DNA of 64,000 bases from Megascapheus bottae. Lineage: Eukaryota; Chordata; Mammalia; Rodentia; Geomyidae. Position numbers and translations under genes: made by a program. The notes beneath the pieces were generated by a model. That model did no database searches, was not told where the DNA came from, and saw only the letters and a list, made by a program, of their open reading frames with translations. The stretch spans positions 944,861 through 1,008,860 of the forward strand of contig JANJXV010000189.1 of NCBI GenBank assembly GCA_024803745.1, read 5' to 3'. This document shows, in pieces, positions 63,246-64,000 of this stretch (position 1 is the first letter of the stretch; each line of letters starts with the position of its first letter).

Positions 63246-64000
63246 GCACTTTTTAACATAGCTTCCCTGGCAGTGTCAGTGTTGGGAAGGTGTCACTGCA
63301 TGGCAGCCCTTGTTGGTGCAGGGATCACTGAGGAATGGTTTAGGTGAGGAATATTAAATCCCTCTCTCTTGCATTTGTCTTAGCAAGGTGGGAGGGAGTG
63401 TGCTAGCTCATAGTTAAATTGCTAATGTTTCATTAGATGCCAGATAAGTTGCATCCCAGAATTCCCCATACCTCAGGCCCATAAATCTCCCTGTCCTCCT
63501 CATCCTGCCTCAGCTCTTGGCTTCCTACTGTGTCTGGTTCAGGACTAGCATTACCCCTTGTGCTGGGTGTGTGCCAGTGTGAGGTTCTGAATGGGCTGAA
63601 TCCAGGTTGTATATTGTCTATAGCCACTTTCTGGTTTTAGCAACTGGGAGTTTGGGACAGAAGTGGGATGGTAAAACTAATAATTATTGTGCTGTTTGTA
63701 GAAAAGATTGAATGGTCCCTGGCCTAGAACATTCCTTTCCCTGGAGGAAAAAGAGATTCCAGGAATCTCTGACTTCAGGGCTTTTATCATCATGATTGCA
63801 TCAGGATGGAGATAGGGCAATATATTTTTGCTGGAGACATGAGACATGGGGTCAGAACTATTCTCCCTACCCCCAACCCCCCCACTCAGCCCCAGACTCC
63901 CAGAGTTCCACTAAACAGCACAAATCTACTCTTGAAATGAGGTGCTCGTAGCACTGGAAAATCAGTCTTTTCTGTGGGGAGACTAAAGATCAGCCAGTGT
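63246..64000. other. unassigned sequence to the window end
   Basis: No repeat or exon recognised. A minus-strand frame at 63433-63627 has no domain signature. Confidence 0.5.

Overview
The window is vertebrate nuclear DNA that is almost entirely non-coding, and the repeat content points to a rodent. Most of the sequence is short interspersed repeats of two abundant types, plus B1 and ID-like monomers, lineage-specific L1 3' ends, LTR fragments (including old MaLR-type LTRs) and simple repeats. The first SINE type, here called the IDL dimer, is about 200 bp. It has a tRNA-like left unit with good Pol III A and B boxes, an A-rich linker, a second unit and an oligo-A tail. The second type, here called the composite SINE, is about 230 bp. 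It has a 7SL/B1-like head followed by a version of that same second unit. As I recall, an IDL-Geo dimer of this architecture is described from Geomyoidea (kangaroo rats, pocket mice, pocket gophers). I therefore infer a geomyoid or related castorimorph rodent, with moderate confidence; nothing here proves the species.

No protein-coding exon can be supported. The many open frames are short and fall in SINEs, microsatellites (poly-Leu, poly-Glu, Ser-Leu runs) or unique DNA without recognisable domains. The one gene-like landmark is a CpG-dense island at about 53.64-54.31 kb. On the minus strand it contains a possible ATG-free first exon ending in a good splice donor (exon end at 53912), so the window may hold a promoter whose intron 1 runs leftwards. 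The gene cannot be named.

Layout: 0-9.5 kb, SINEs plus copies of two LTR families (called X and Y below). 9.5-22.9 kb, dense nested SINEs, three MaLR LTRs, the second LTR-Y copy and a 5S rRNA pseudogene. 23.1-23.6 kb, an L1 3' end. 23.6-33 kb, mixed, with a Tigger-group DNA transposon fossil at 31.3-32.1 kb broken up by later B1 and ID insertions. 33.7 kb, a second 5S pseudogene. 34.65-36.4 kb, a SINE-free stretch. 36.9-43.7 kb, SINE-rich, with a 205-bp GGA/GAA tract and a solo LTR with an exact 6-bp target duplication. 44.3-53.6 kb, longer unique stretches, an MLT1-type LTR and another MaLR LTR. 53.6-54.3 kb, the CpG island. 54.6-55.7 kb, a GA-rich tract and an inverted pair of L1 3' ends. 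56-59 kb, SINEs. 59.2-64 kb, SINE-poor DNA with a second Tigger-group fossil and an L1 with an inverted 5' part.

The window reads mainly as a record of successive insertions. In every nested pair I could resolve between the two SINE types, the IDL dimer sits inside a composite SINE and never the reverse. I found no evidence for a new enzymatic, defence or regulatory system.
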